From Methylobacterium sp. R2-1 (GTDB lineage Bacteria > Pseudomonadota > Alphaproteobacteria > Rhizobiales > Beijerinckiaceae), in the NCBI RefSeq assembly GCF_014191355.1, contig NZ_JACHWM010000006.1, positions 248,001 through 312,000 on the forward strand: 64,000 nt of DNA, in the 5' to 3' direction. The position numbers and the translations under genes are program-made. Shown piece by piece: positions 54,201 to 62,177 of this stretch. Within the stretch, counting starts at the first letter, position 1. Each line of letters begins with the position of its first letter. The notes below the pieces were generated by a model. It made no database searches, had not been told where the DNA came from, and saw nothing but the letters and a program-made list of their open reading frames with translations.

Positions 54201-57200
54201 GGCGGCGACGATACGATCGAAGGCACTGCTGGCAACGACCGGATCGTTGGAGGATACGGAAACGATGTACTGAAAGGCGCCGGCGGTTCCGATCACTACG
54301 TCGTAGGCGCGGGGGACGGAAACGATGTCATCGACGACCGAGGGATCGGCGGATGGCATGAGGTGGACAAGCTCGAACTCGGCGTCATGGCCGAGGATGT
54401 CGAGGGCACGTGGCAAGGGGCGGACATCAAGTTCCGCGTGTTGTCGACGGACCAGACGATCACGATCAAGAACTATGCGGACGGCATCGAACGCATGGAG
54501 TTTGCCGACGGCACGGTCTGGGACGAAGCCGACATCGTATGGCACGCCTGGAGGCGGGGTACAGAGGCGAATGACACCATCCGGGGCTCGGATGCCTCTG
54601 AGATCCTCTACGGCGGCCTCGGAGCGGACTTTCTAGAAGGAGGCGCCGGTGGTGACGGCTACGTCATCCGATCCGGCCACGGCAACGATACGATTTCCGA
54701 TTACGACACGTTCGGTGGAGCATCCGGATCGGACACGCTTATCCTCGACGACCTTCTCTCCACGCAGATCGCACTGCTTAGGGACGGCTTCCATGAGACC
54801 GAGAATTCTTCCCTCAGCGGCGGGAAGAAGAACCATCTCATCGTCGCGAACCTCGTCACGGGAGAGCGCATCACGATCGAGCAGCAGCTCAACGGCTCGA
54901 ACGGATCGCCCGGCATCGAGAAGATACAATTCGCTGACGGCATAGTCTGGGACAGAGCTGCGATCGAGAGCCGGGTCCGCTTCGACGCGACCAGCGGGAA
55001 CGACATCATCCGCGACGGAGAGTTCGTAGCCCGCACGGACGTCTTCGTCGGTGGCCTCGGAGACGATCTGCTCGGCTCCGGGAACGGGGATGCGACCTAC
55101 ATCTGGCGCAAGGGCGATGGGAACGATCGGATCGAGCAATACGCGAGCCATTGGAGCCCCGGGAAAGGTACGCTCAACCTTGCCGATGTGCTGCCAAGCG
55201 AAGTCGTGCTCGAAAGGGCTTCGCAGACCGACGCGGATCTCTTCATCCGCATCGTCGCGACGGGAGAGGTGATCACGGATCGCTACCATTTCCAGTCGTC
55301 GGGGTTCGGCGTCCATGGTTTGGGGCGGATCGTATTCTCCGACGGGACGATCTGGACCAGAGAGACCTTCCAGTCGAAGATGATCGCCAACGGTTCGGGT
55401 GGGGCGGACCTCCTCGTCGGAGCGGGCACCGACGATACCGTGAATGCGGGAGCGGGCGACGATGACGTCCGCGGAGGAGCAGGCAACGACGTTCTCTTCG
55501 GCGAAGACGGCAACGACACGCTGCTCGGCGGTGAGGGCGACGATCAGGTTTCAGGTGGCTTCGGTGACGATCGCGTCTCGGGCGGTGCCGGGAACGACCT
55601 GCTGGAGGGGGGATCAGGAAACGACGTGTTGCTCGGCGGAACGGGCACCGACACGCTGGCTGGCGGCTCCGGTTCGGACCGCTACGAGATCAGATCGGAA
55701 GACGGCGTCGACGTCATCCAGGAGGGTCCCGCAGTCGCAGGCGGGGACACCGACGTCGTGCGTTTCGGCGCCGACATCCTGCCCGGAGAAGTCGAGTTTC
55801 GGCGCGTCGGAGACGACCTCGTACTGCGTATCGCCTCGAAATCGCTCGTCGTACACGTCACGGATCATTTCCTCGGGGAAGGCCGGGGGATCGAAGGCAT
55901 CGAGTTCCTGTCGGATCCCGATGCCGCCCTGACCCGTTCGGAGATCGACCTGCAAGCGGAGAGCAACACCGCGACCGAAGGCGACGACGTGCTCGTCGGA
56001 ACGTCCGGGACGGACGCGATCTTTGCGGCCGGCGGCCACGATCTCGTGGACGCTTCTACCGGCGACGATCTCCTCAATGGCGGGATGGGCAACGATCATC
56101 TCACCGGCGGAGCCGGCAGCGACCGTTACATCTATCGGCTGGGAGACGGATCCGACACGATCGTCGAGCTCGCTTCCGACGCCGGGGACGTGGACACCCT
56201 GGCTTTCGGCGTCACGAACATCGAGGATCTGGCCCTCAAACGGATCGGCGACGACCTCGAGATCACGGCCAAGGCAACCGGCGAGAAGATCGTCGTGGCT
56301 GGCCACTTCGTGGGCGGCGGAACAGGCATCGAGCAACTGACCTTCCTCGATGGGACGGTAGTGGAACGCCGGGACATCGACCGGCTGGATATCGTGAACG
56401 ATGCACCGCTGGCGGTGAACGATGGAGGCCTCACTGCAAATCGCCATAGGCCGCAGATCTTCACCAGCGCCGAGTTGCTCGCCAACGATCGGGATGCGAA
56501 CGGCGACCCCCTGACCATCGTCTCCGTCGAGAGCCTCGGCGGATGCACGGTCGAACTTCTCGAGAACGGCACGATATCGTTCACCCCATATTCCTGGGCC
56601 GGCGGCGAGCCGGGAAGATTCCGCTACACCGTTTCGGATGGGAGAGGCGGACTAGGCAGCGCAACGGCTACCGTAACGATCGACGAAACGGTCGAACCGC
56701 TCGATCTCGTCGGCACTGACGGGAACGACAGTCTCTTCGGCGCCCCTGGCAACGACACGCTCAGAGGTGGTTTGGGAGACGACCTCCTAGTTGGCGCAGC
56801 TGGATCGGACACCTACCACTTCGCTCCCGGAGACGGAGTGGACACTATCCAGGACGGTGGCGGAGAGGCCGACGTCGACGTCGTTCTGTTCGATCCAGGC
56901 ATCGCCCCGGCTTCGATCGCGGTCTCGCGGGATTCACAGGACGCAGATTCGATCATTCTCACGGTCGGACAGACCGGAAGTTCCATCAAGCTGGCTGGCC
57001 AATTGGCCTCGCCTGAATCGGCCATTGAGGAAGTCCGCTTCTCCGACGGAACCGTCTGGACCGGCGAGGAGATCCGGGAGCGGCTCCTGGACGGAGCCAG
57101 CACGACCGGCGACGACGTGATCGAGGGAACCGGATTCGACGACGCGATCGATGCCAAGGCCGGCAACGATATCGTCCGGGCGGGTGGCGGAGACGATCTC

Positions 57201-60200
57201 GTCCAGGGAGGAGCGGGCGACGACGTCTTGGACGGCGGCCAGGGCTACGACGAAATCAGCTACGCGACAGCGACGTCGGGTGTCGATGTTCGCTTGGGAA
57301 CGGGCGCAAGTCAGTCCACCGGTGGCGCAGGCAACGACACGATTACAAACTTCGAAGCGCTGACGGGATCGGCCTTTGCGGACCGTTTGCGGGGTGACGG
57401 GAGCGACAATGTCCTCACGGGCCTCGCCGGCAGCGACGTGTACGCCTTCCATGGCTATTTCGGACACGACGTGATCACCGACTTCTCGTCCGGTAGCGAT
57501 CGTCTCGAGTTCTCCGAATCCGTCTTCGCAAGCATCGGCGCGGTGCTGACTGCGGCGTCCCAGGTCGGAAACGACGTCTTGATCGATGCGGGGGCGTACG
57601 GTTCCGTCATGCTGAAGGGCATGGCACTCTCCGCCCTGACGGAGGACCGGGTCGGTCTCGTTCCAAGCGAAGACAAAGCACCCGACATCATCAAGCAGTC
57701 TTCAATCGTCAATGTCGACGCCGCGAGTGCAGTCGCCATTCCTGCAGGAGCGTTCGATCTTGAAGAGCGGCCTGACATCGCCTCGTCCAGCTCGATCCCG
57801 CACGCCACGATACGAGCGACTGCCAGCGGGCAAGGCAGGGAATTCTATAGAGTTGAAGTCACTCAGGCAGGCAGGGCGATCTTCGATATCGACCAGGGAT
57901 CGTTCGATTCCGTCATCGAACTCCTTGATGCCTCCGGTCAAACACTCGCATCGAACGACGACAGCGATACCGACCCGGGCAGCCTCAGCCTCAACAGCCT
58001 CATCGACTACAACTTCGCCGAACCGGGGACGTATTATCTTGCAGTAGGCAGCTATGGCGGCAGCGGCGGGTCGCTGGCAGCGGGGGACACATACGTCCTC
58101 AACGTCTCCTTGGAAGGTGCCCAGCTCAACGGGGATCCGCCGGAGATCGTCGTTCAAGGCGGCACTGTCGCGGAAAACTCGATCGGCGGAACGATCGTGG
58201 CTGTGCTCTCGGTGGAGCGCCCGCTCGTTGGGGCCCAGTACGGCTTCACGTTGCTGGGAACGAGCGATCTCTTCGAGATCGTCGGCAACGAGATCCGCGT
58301 CAAAGCGGGAGCCGTGCTGGATCACGAGGATCGCGCCTCGCACGACCTCGCCGTTCGGGCTATCGACACCGCCGGCAACGCGATCGACCGGATCGTGGAT
58401 CTGACCGTCGGCAACGTGAACGAAGCTCCCCGACCCGGCTTGGAATCGATAGCAGCGGTGAGTGCGGAAGATGCGGACGCCACTGGCAGCCTAGCCCCGG
58501 CAACCGACCCGGAGGGCGATGCGACGACGTTCAAACTCGTTGCCGGCTCGGCCATCCACGGTGCCGTCACGATCGATGCAGCTACCGGTGCCTACACGTT
58601 CAGGCCGGACGCGGACTTCAATGGTTCTGCTGGCTTCCGCTATGTCGTGAGCGACGGTTTGCTCGACAGCAGCGAGGTGTCGGTAACGATCCAAATCACC
58701 CCTGTGAACGACGCTCCAGTAGTTGCCGGATCGGTTTCACTCGAGGTCGACGAGGACATGTCGGTGTCGGGCAGCGTCCGTGGCACCGATGTCGACGGCG
58801 ACACGCTGGCCTATACGGTGAAGTCGGGCGCCGGTCCGGTCCTGGGTTCCGTCTCGCTCGCAGCGGACGGTGAATTCACCTATACGCCCGCCGCCAACGC
58901 TCATGGCAGCGACACTTTCACGATCCTCGTCTCCGACGGGCATGGCGGTACGAGCGAGCAGATCGTCGTGGTGACGGTCAAGGCCATCAACGATGGCCCG
59001 TCGGTAGCTCCCGCCGCAAGTCTGCAGACGAGCGAGGACATCTCCATCACAGGATCCGTGGTCGCGACGGACGTCGATGGGGACGCGCTGAGCTACTCCG
59101 TGAAGGATGGCTCAGGCCCAACCAAGGGCAACGTGACCTTCGGCCCGGGGGGAAGCTACACCTACACACCGGTAGCGAACGCAAACGGGAGCGATGCCTT
59201 CACGGTGACGGTCTCGGACGGGAGGGGTGGGACTGCCGAGCAGACGGTCTCCGTCTCCATCGCAGCCGTCAACGATGCGCCCTCCACCGTTTCCTCATCA
59301 AGCCTCCAGGTGGTCGAGGACACCGCAAAGGCCGGCAGCGTCGTGGCTACCGACGTCGATGGAGACGTACTCGCATATGCCGTCAAAGCGGGAGCCGGTC
59401 CTTCGAGGGGTACGATCACCTTCGGAACCAACGGCGCCTTCATCTATACGCCGATCGCAAACGCCAACGGGAGCGATGGCTTCACGGTGACTGTCTCCGA
59501 TGGGAAGGGAGGGATTGCCGAGCAAGTCATCACGGTCGCGATCGCGGCTGTAAACGATGCTCCCCAGGCGGTCGCCGATACCGCGAGCGCCGGCGAGAAC
59601 GAAGCGAAGGTCTTGGACCCGGTGGCCAACGATACCGACGTCGACGTCGGCGACACCAGAAGCTTGGTCTCATTCTCCGTAGCCAGCGTCAGCGGCGTCC
59701 CCGGCGGGCTCACATCCAGCACAGCCCAGGCGGCTTTCTCGATCCAGGCCGGAAAGCTCCACTTCAACCCTGGCACGCAGTTCGATCCCTTGGTTTCCGG
59801 GCAAAATGCCACTGTCGTCATCGACTATCTCGTCGAGGATGCAGCTGGCGCCAGATCGACCGGGAGCCTGACCCTCACGGTCATCGGGGCTGACGAAGCC
59901 TCTTCCGGCGGCACCACCGGTGCCGATACCCTCTTCGGCACTGCCGCAGCGGACACGATCCGTGGTCTCGCCGGCGACGACATCATCTGGGGCCGCGACG
60001 GCAACGATCTGCTCTACGGCGACGCCGGCAATGATCAGCTGAATGGAGAGAACGGCAACGATCTTCTGGATGGCGGAACCGGTGGCGATGCCATGGCAGG
60101 TGGGGCGGGCAACGACATCTACTACGTGGACGCCGCATCCGACACAGTTTCCGAAGCGGCCGGTGCCGGCATCGACGAAGTGCGTACGACACTCGCCAGC

Positions 60201-61439
60201 TACACGCTTGGCGCCAACGTGGAGTATCTTTCATACCTTGGAGCTGGAGCGTTCACAGGGGTAGGAAACAACCTCGACAACATGCTCACCGGCAACGGAG
60301 GGAACGACAGTCTCACCGGAGGCGCCGGCAACGACGTGTATTATGGGTTAGGTGGCAACGACTTCTTCTTCGGAGGGGCCGGTAGCGACGCACACAACGG
60401 AGGCGATGGCTTCGACACCGTCGATTATAGCGCCGCGACCCAAAGCGTTCGCGTAGACTTGCTTGCACCGGGATCCAACACTGGTGACGCAGCCGGCGAT
60501 ACGTTCATGTTCATCGAACAATTCGGCCTCTCGGCCTACAATGACATTTTCTTCGGATCGGCGGGGATCGACTACGTTTACGCTCAAGGCGGCAATGACA
60601 CGCTGAACGGTGGAGGCGGCGACGACTGGCTTTCCGGTGGCGCAGGTGCGGACCATCTCAACGGTCAGGATGGCTTCGACACCGCGGACTACACGGGAGC
60701 TTCGGCCGCGGTCACGGTGGACCGCATTACCGCAGCCAACAGCCTCGGCGACGCGAAGGGCGACACGTACGCAAGCATCGAGCGCTTCCACCTGTCCCAG
60801 TTCAACGATCGCTACGTGGGGTCGTCGGCCGACGAGTACATCTACGGCAATGGAGGCAATGACACGCTGCTCGCCGGTGATGGCAACGATTGGCTGATCG
60901 GAGGCGCCGGTGCCGACGCTCTCACAGGCGGGAACGGCTACGACTATGCCAGCTACTTCTCAGCGGGCGCAGCGGTGGTCATCGACCGAGTCACGGCGAG
61001 CAACAGCGCCGGCGAGGCGGCAGGCGACACCTTCGTCACCATCGAGGCTTTCCAGCTTACAGCGAGTTTCGGTGACCGCTTCGTCGGCGGCAGCGGAGCC
61101 GAGACGGTTTTTGGTGGTGGTGGCAACGACACGCTGATCGGCAACGGTGGCAACGACTTCCTGGACGGCGAGGAGCAGAACGATATGCTCACGGGCGGTT
61201 CCGGTGCGGATACGTTCGCCTTCTACGAGCGAGGGTTCGGCAAAGACACCGTATCGGACTTCGTGAGTGGCGATATCATCGAGTTTTCGACTTCGGCCTT
61301 TAGTAGTTTCGCCGACGTTCAAGCCAAGACTACACAGATTGGTTCGAATGCCGTTATCGCGCTCGATATCGACAACACGGTGACGCTACAAAACGTCCTT
61401 GCCACCAGCCTCAAGTCGACTGATTTTCATTTCGTCTAA
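51264..61439 (+). CDS. Giant RTX / cadherin-like type I secretion substrate
   Basis: A protein of about 3,391 residues. Order: an N-terminal helical, Ala/Gly-rich region; an EF-hand-like segment (LDLDGDGVEL, FDSDGDGILES, YQDSNGDGVIDRND); many RTX nonapeptide clusters (GGxGxDxLx) at about 53.0-57.4 kb alternating with VRFADGTxW-type domains; a PPC-like beta domain (57.7-58.1 kb); a cadherin-like unit; three 94-residue repeats; then more RTX blocks. It ends VTLQNVLATSLKSTDFHFV, a typical C-terminal type I secretion signal. RTX repeats fold on binding calcium outside the cell. A surface adhesin or biofilm role is likely; no enzymatic domain is seen. No ABC/MFP/TolC transporter genes lie nearby. 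Start uncertain (ATG 51264 or 51273). Confidence 0.88.
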   Translation: MSSMTCKPVSYSKSAAQAWGTAADRVLEGYGEFDNGYNIAKYAKMIATGKSIKDGISDGADYYNAITDRPGDLSGALRNVGSIAGTLGNGLKGVSGLFAGASVLALIAGQPELAVPLGVASASTALLGDTLKQIQALVDDHRDATSNCAPPPPNEPVRKSDPPDPTRIRKDPLILDLDGDGVELSAVDRPKVQFDSDGDGILESTGWIKPGDGFLAWDRDRDGRIESLQELFGSQTEDGFQVLSYQDSNGDGVIDRNDAVWSELKVWTDTNVNGITDNGELISIEEAGVESIDLGAAHVSIMSGGNEIIRQGHFTKLDGTVQEAVAVLFTVDTYRTEAIIPDDFVFPPDVLELPELAGFGRLVDLSYAMALSPSLAAAGKELVLEAGNWTSSEFKLAFGSFILDWGKVGDIDPASRGPYVDAQHLAFVEAYYGRSFTDGIEPGSPIDFATASVVNRAFAELENALLLRFASQIAISTLMLSDDFAASASNDFWALGLLYYDPSTGTIEGNLERVLYEIVAAMPDDSSAAIEFLDRTVSPLRSLMIEHFEGATAQTIADIFDDGLVGLDDPGMRQFVIGRLTGTPSDLIFGTDGNDLFTPDNPSSFRAFDIFGGDGDDTVQLNVKTMYFGKGDGHDTIKDTVAATVANIALLGITPDDIEVSFDASTGHVDLYLKSSPADRITIEGLLNSEGRVRGVTFADGTQWTKADILGRLVANQATSGNDTIAGTDASESGIVGGTGDDRLEGAGGNDSYVIRIGDGRDVVAETASHDNDSIVFEGRTSSTLRVVRDGDDAVLSFTDGSDTVRLTGQFYYSYFGYFFGQQRVENLVFDDKTLSQHDLRQLYIDQASTAGADVIRGTEEAETFAAGAGADLLTGGEGDDIYVWRKGDGNDTVDDRAFGAGDVLRLEGVSAAEVTVTRTGADALFQVGNETVTVVGLFSGNRDATLSRVILEDAIWTPSEVVVRALSDPASFPTLSGTGGDDTIEGTAGNDRIVGGYGNDVLKGAGGSDHYVVGAGDGNDVIDDRGIGGWHEVDKLELGVMAEDVEGTWQGADIKFRVLSTDQTITIKNYADGIERMEFADGTVWDEADIVWHAWRRGTEANDTIRGSDASEILYGGLGADFLEGGAGGDGYVIRSGHGNDTISDYDTFGGASGSDTLILDDLLSTQIALLRDGFHETENSSLSGGKKNHLIVANLVTGERITIEQQLNGSNGSPGIEKIQFADGIVWDRAAIESRVRFDATSGNDIIRDGEFVARTDVFVGGLGDDLLGSGNGDATYIWRKGDGNDRIEQYASHWSPGKGTLNLADVLPSEVVLERASQTDADLFIRIVATGEVITDRYHFQSSGFGVHGLGRIVFSDGTIWTRETFQSKMIANGSGGADLLVGAGTDDTVNAGAGDDDVRGGAGNDVLFGEDGNDTLLGGEGDDQVSGGFGDDRVSGGAGNDLLEGGSGNDVLLGGTGTDTLAGGSGSDRYEIRSEDGVDVIQEGPAVAGGDTDVVRFGADILPGEVEFRRVGDDLVLRIASKSLVVHVTDHFLGEGRGIEGIEFLSDPDAALTRSEIDLQAESNTATEGDDVLVGTSGTDAIFAAGGHDLVDASTGDDLLNGGMGNDHLTGGAGSDRYIYRLGDGSDTIVELASDAGDVDTLAFGVTNIEDLALKRIGDDLEITAKATGEKIVVAGHFVGGGTGIEQLTFLDGTVVERRDIDRLDIVNDAPLAVNDGGLTANRHRPQIFTSAELLANDRDANGDPLTIVSVESLGGCTVELLENGTISFTPYSWAGGEPGRFRYTVSDGRGGLGSATATVTIDETVEPLDLVGTDGNDSLFGAPGNDTLRGGLGDDLLVGAAGSDTYHFAPGDGVDTIQDGGGEADVDVVLFDPGIAPASIAVSRDSQDADSIILTVGQTGSSIKLAGQLASPESAIEEVRFSDGTVWTGEEIRERLLDGASTTGDDVIEGTGFDDAIDAKAGNDIVRAGGGDDLVQGGAGDDVLDGGQGYDEISYATATSGVDVRLGTGASQSTGGAGNDTITNFEALTGSAFADRLRGDGSDNVLTGLAGSDVYAFHGYFGHDVITDFSSGSDRLEFSESVFASIGAVLTAASQVGNDVLIDAGAYGSVMLKGMALSALTEDRVGLVPSEDKAPDIIKQSSIVNVDAASAVAIPAGAFDLEERPDIASSSSIPHATIRATASGQGREFYRVEVTQAGRAIFDIDQGSFDSVIELLDASGQTLASNDDSDTDPGSLSLNSLIDYNFAEPGTYYLAVGSYGGSGGSLAAGDTYVLNVSLEGAQLNGDPPEIVVQGGTVAENSIGGTIVAVLSVERPLVGAQYGFTLLGTSDLFEIVGNEIRVKAGAVLDHEDRASHDLAVRAIDTAGNAIDRIVDLTVGNVNEAPRPGLESIAAVSAEDADATGSLAPATDPEGDATTFKLVAGSAIHGAVTIDAATGAYTFRPDADFNGSAGFRYVVSDGLLDSSEVSVTIQITPVNDAPVVAGSVSLEVDEDMSVSGSVRGTDVDGDTLAYTVKSGAGPVLGSVSLAADGEFTYTPAANAHGSDTFTILVSDGHGGTSEQIVVVTVKAINDGPSVAPAASLQTSEDISITGSVVATDVDGDALSYSVKDGSGPTKGNVTFGPGGSYTYTPVANANGSDAFTVTVSDGRGGTAEQTVSVSIAAVNDAPSTVSSSSLQVVEDTAKAGSVVATDVDGDVLAYAVKAGAGPSRGTITFGTNGAFIYTPIANANGSDGFTVTVSDGKGGIAEQVITVAIAAVNDAPQAVADTASAGENEAKVLDPVANDTDVDVGDTRSLVSFSVASVSGVPGGLTSSTAQAAFSIQAGKLHFNPGTQFDPLVSGQNATVVIDYLVEDAAGARSTGSLTLTVIGADEASSGGTTGADTLFGTAAADTIRGLAGDDIIWGRDGNDLLYGDAGNDQLNGENGNDLLDGGTGGDAMAGGAGNDIYYVDAASDTVSEAAGAGIDEVRTTLASYTLGANVEYLSYLGAGAFTGVGNNLDNMLTGNGGNDSLTGGAGNDVYYGLGGNDFFFGGAGSDAHNGGDGFDTVDYSAATQSVRVDLLAPGSNTGDAAGDTFMFIEQFGLSAYNDIFFGSAGIDYVYAQGGNDTLNGGGGDDWLSGGAGADHLNGQDGFDTADYTGASAAVTVDRITAANSLGDAKGDTYASIERFHLSQFNDRYVGSSADEYIYGNGGNDTLLAGDGNDWLIGGAGADALTGGNGYDYASYFSAGAAVVIDRVTASNSAGEAAGDTFVTIEAFQLTASFGDRFVGGSGAETVFGGGGNDTLIGNGGNDFLDGEEQNDMLTGGSGADTFAFYERGFGKDTVSDFVSGDIIEFSTSAFSSFADVQAKTTQIGSNAVIALDIDNTVTLQNVLATSLKSTDFHFV
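58707..59552 (+). repeat. Three exact-length 282-bp tandem repeats in the RTX gene
   Basis: Repeat units start at 58707, 58989 and 59271 (codons for N-D-A/G-P), each exactly 282 bases (94 codons); the next N-D-A-P at 59553 opens a diverged fourth unit. Each has EDxxxxGSVxATDVDGD, YTPxANxxGSDxFTV and SDGxGG. They encode VCBS/cadherin-like beta sandwiches. Confidence 0.85.
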
Positions 61440-61675
61440 GCCTGCCAGCTACACCCGCGCACGAGAGGGAGGCGATCGGAGCTGTCTCCCTCTCCGTCAA
61501 GGTCGCCTTCGTCGCCACCGTGAAGCGGATGCCTTCCCAGGCGCGCATGCTCGCTGTGGCGGGCCCTGCCGCCGCCCCCTGTTCGCCAGCGTCGGCTTCA
61601 CCTTCCTTTATCCGGAGGCAGCTCGATGAGCGCCACACCCTCGCCGCGGTCTTCGAGCGCCGCGTCGCCGGAGCT

Positions 61676-61891
61676 CTACGAGGCATCCTGCCCGTGACCG
61701 AACCGCTCGGTGAAGCGCTGGTCTAGGTCGATGATACAGCGTCCGAGCAGGGAGGCTTGAAGGGCTGCCACGGTTGATTTCCCGGCCCCACCGGGCCCAA
61801 TGAGCAACAGCAAGGCATCGTTCGCCCGGGATTTGCGCTGCTCGATCTCGACCGCCATCAGGATGTCCTCGCCACTCGGCCTCGTCGGCAA
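61676..61891 (-). pseudogene. P-loop (shikimate-kinase-like) fragment
   Basis: The frame reads DALLLLIGPGGAGKSTVAAL then LLGRCIIDLDQRFTERFG, a Walker A followed by the strand-acid pattern of shikimate-kinase-type P-loop proteins. It ends after about 71 residues, with no lid or base-binding part, and adjacent frames do not restore it clearly. Confidence 0.5.
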
Positions 61892-61933
61892 TTCGCGCGA
61901 GATCGTATGCCATCCAGCCAGGATAGCGCCCGA

Positions 61934-62149
61934 ATGACAGCCATGACACGCTTCACGCTTGGTGTCGCGATTTGGACGAGCGGCGCTGTCTTGCTGCTTT
62001 ACGTAGCTATCGTTCTTATCGACCGCCTAGGCGACGGTCGTCGGACGTACGGCGTTGTATTTGAGGATAACTGGCACGTGACGCTGCCGGGCCTGGCGCT
62101 GACATTCATTGGCTACCGCATCATGTCACGTGCGCACTTGTTGAAGTGA
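61934..62149 (+). CDS. Small two-TM protein, DNW-type family (copy 3, divergent)
   Basis: A 71-residue protein (MTAMTRFTLGVAIWTSGAVL) with a first TM ending LLLYVAIVLIDRLG, then the shared motif FEDNWHVTLPG, a second TM and the shared end IGYRIM followed by a basic tail. It follows the layout of the proteins at 50343 and 32127, but the loop lacks the LGHSI segment. It lies about 30 bases upstream of the helical-repeat gene. ATG 61943 is an alternative start. Confidence 0.6.
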   Translation: MTAMTRFTLGVAIWTSGAVLLLYVAIVLIDRLGDGRRTYGVVFEDNWHVTLPGLALTFIGYRIMSRAHLLK

Positions 62150-62177
62150 CAGCCCGCTCGCTCCAGTCGCGAACGTC

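Noticed and set aside
58707..59552. Tandem repeats considered as a CRISPR array
   Set aside because: Repeats are 282 bp, contiguous and in frame within a coding region; there are no short repeats with unique spacers and no cas genes in the window.
61335..61350. GGTTCGAAT-like string considered as a tRNA T-loop
   Set aside because: It is inside the RTX coding frame and no cloverleaf can be drawn around it.
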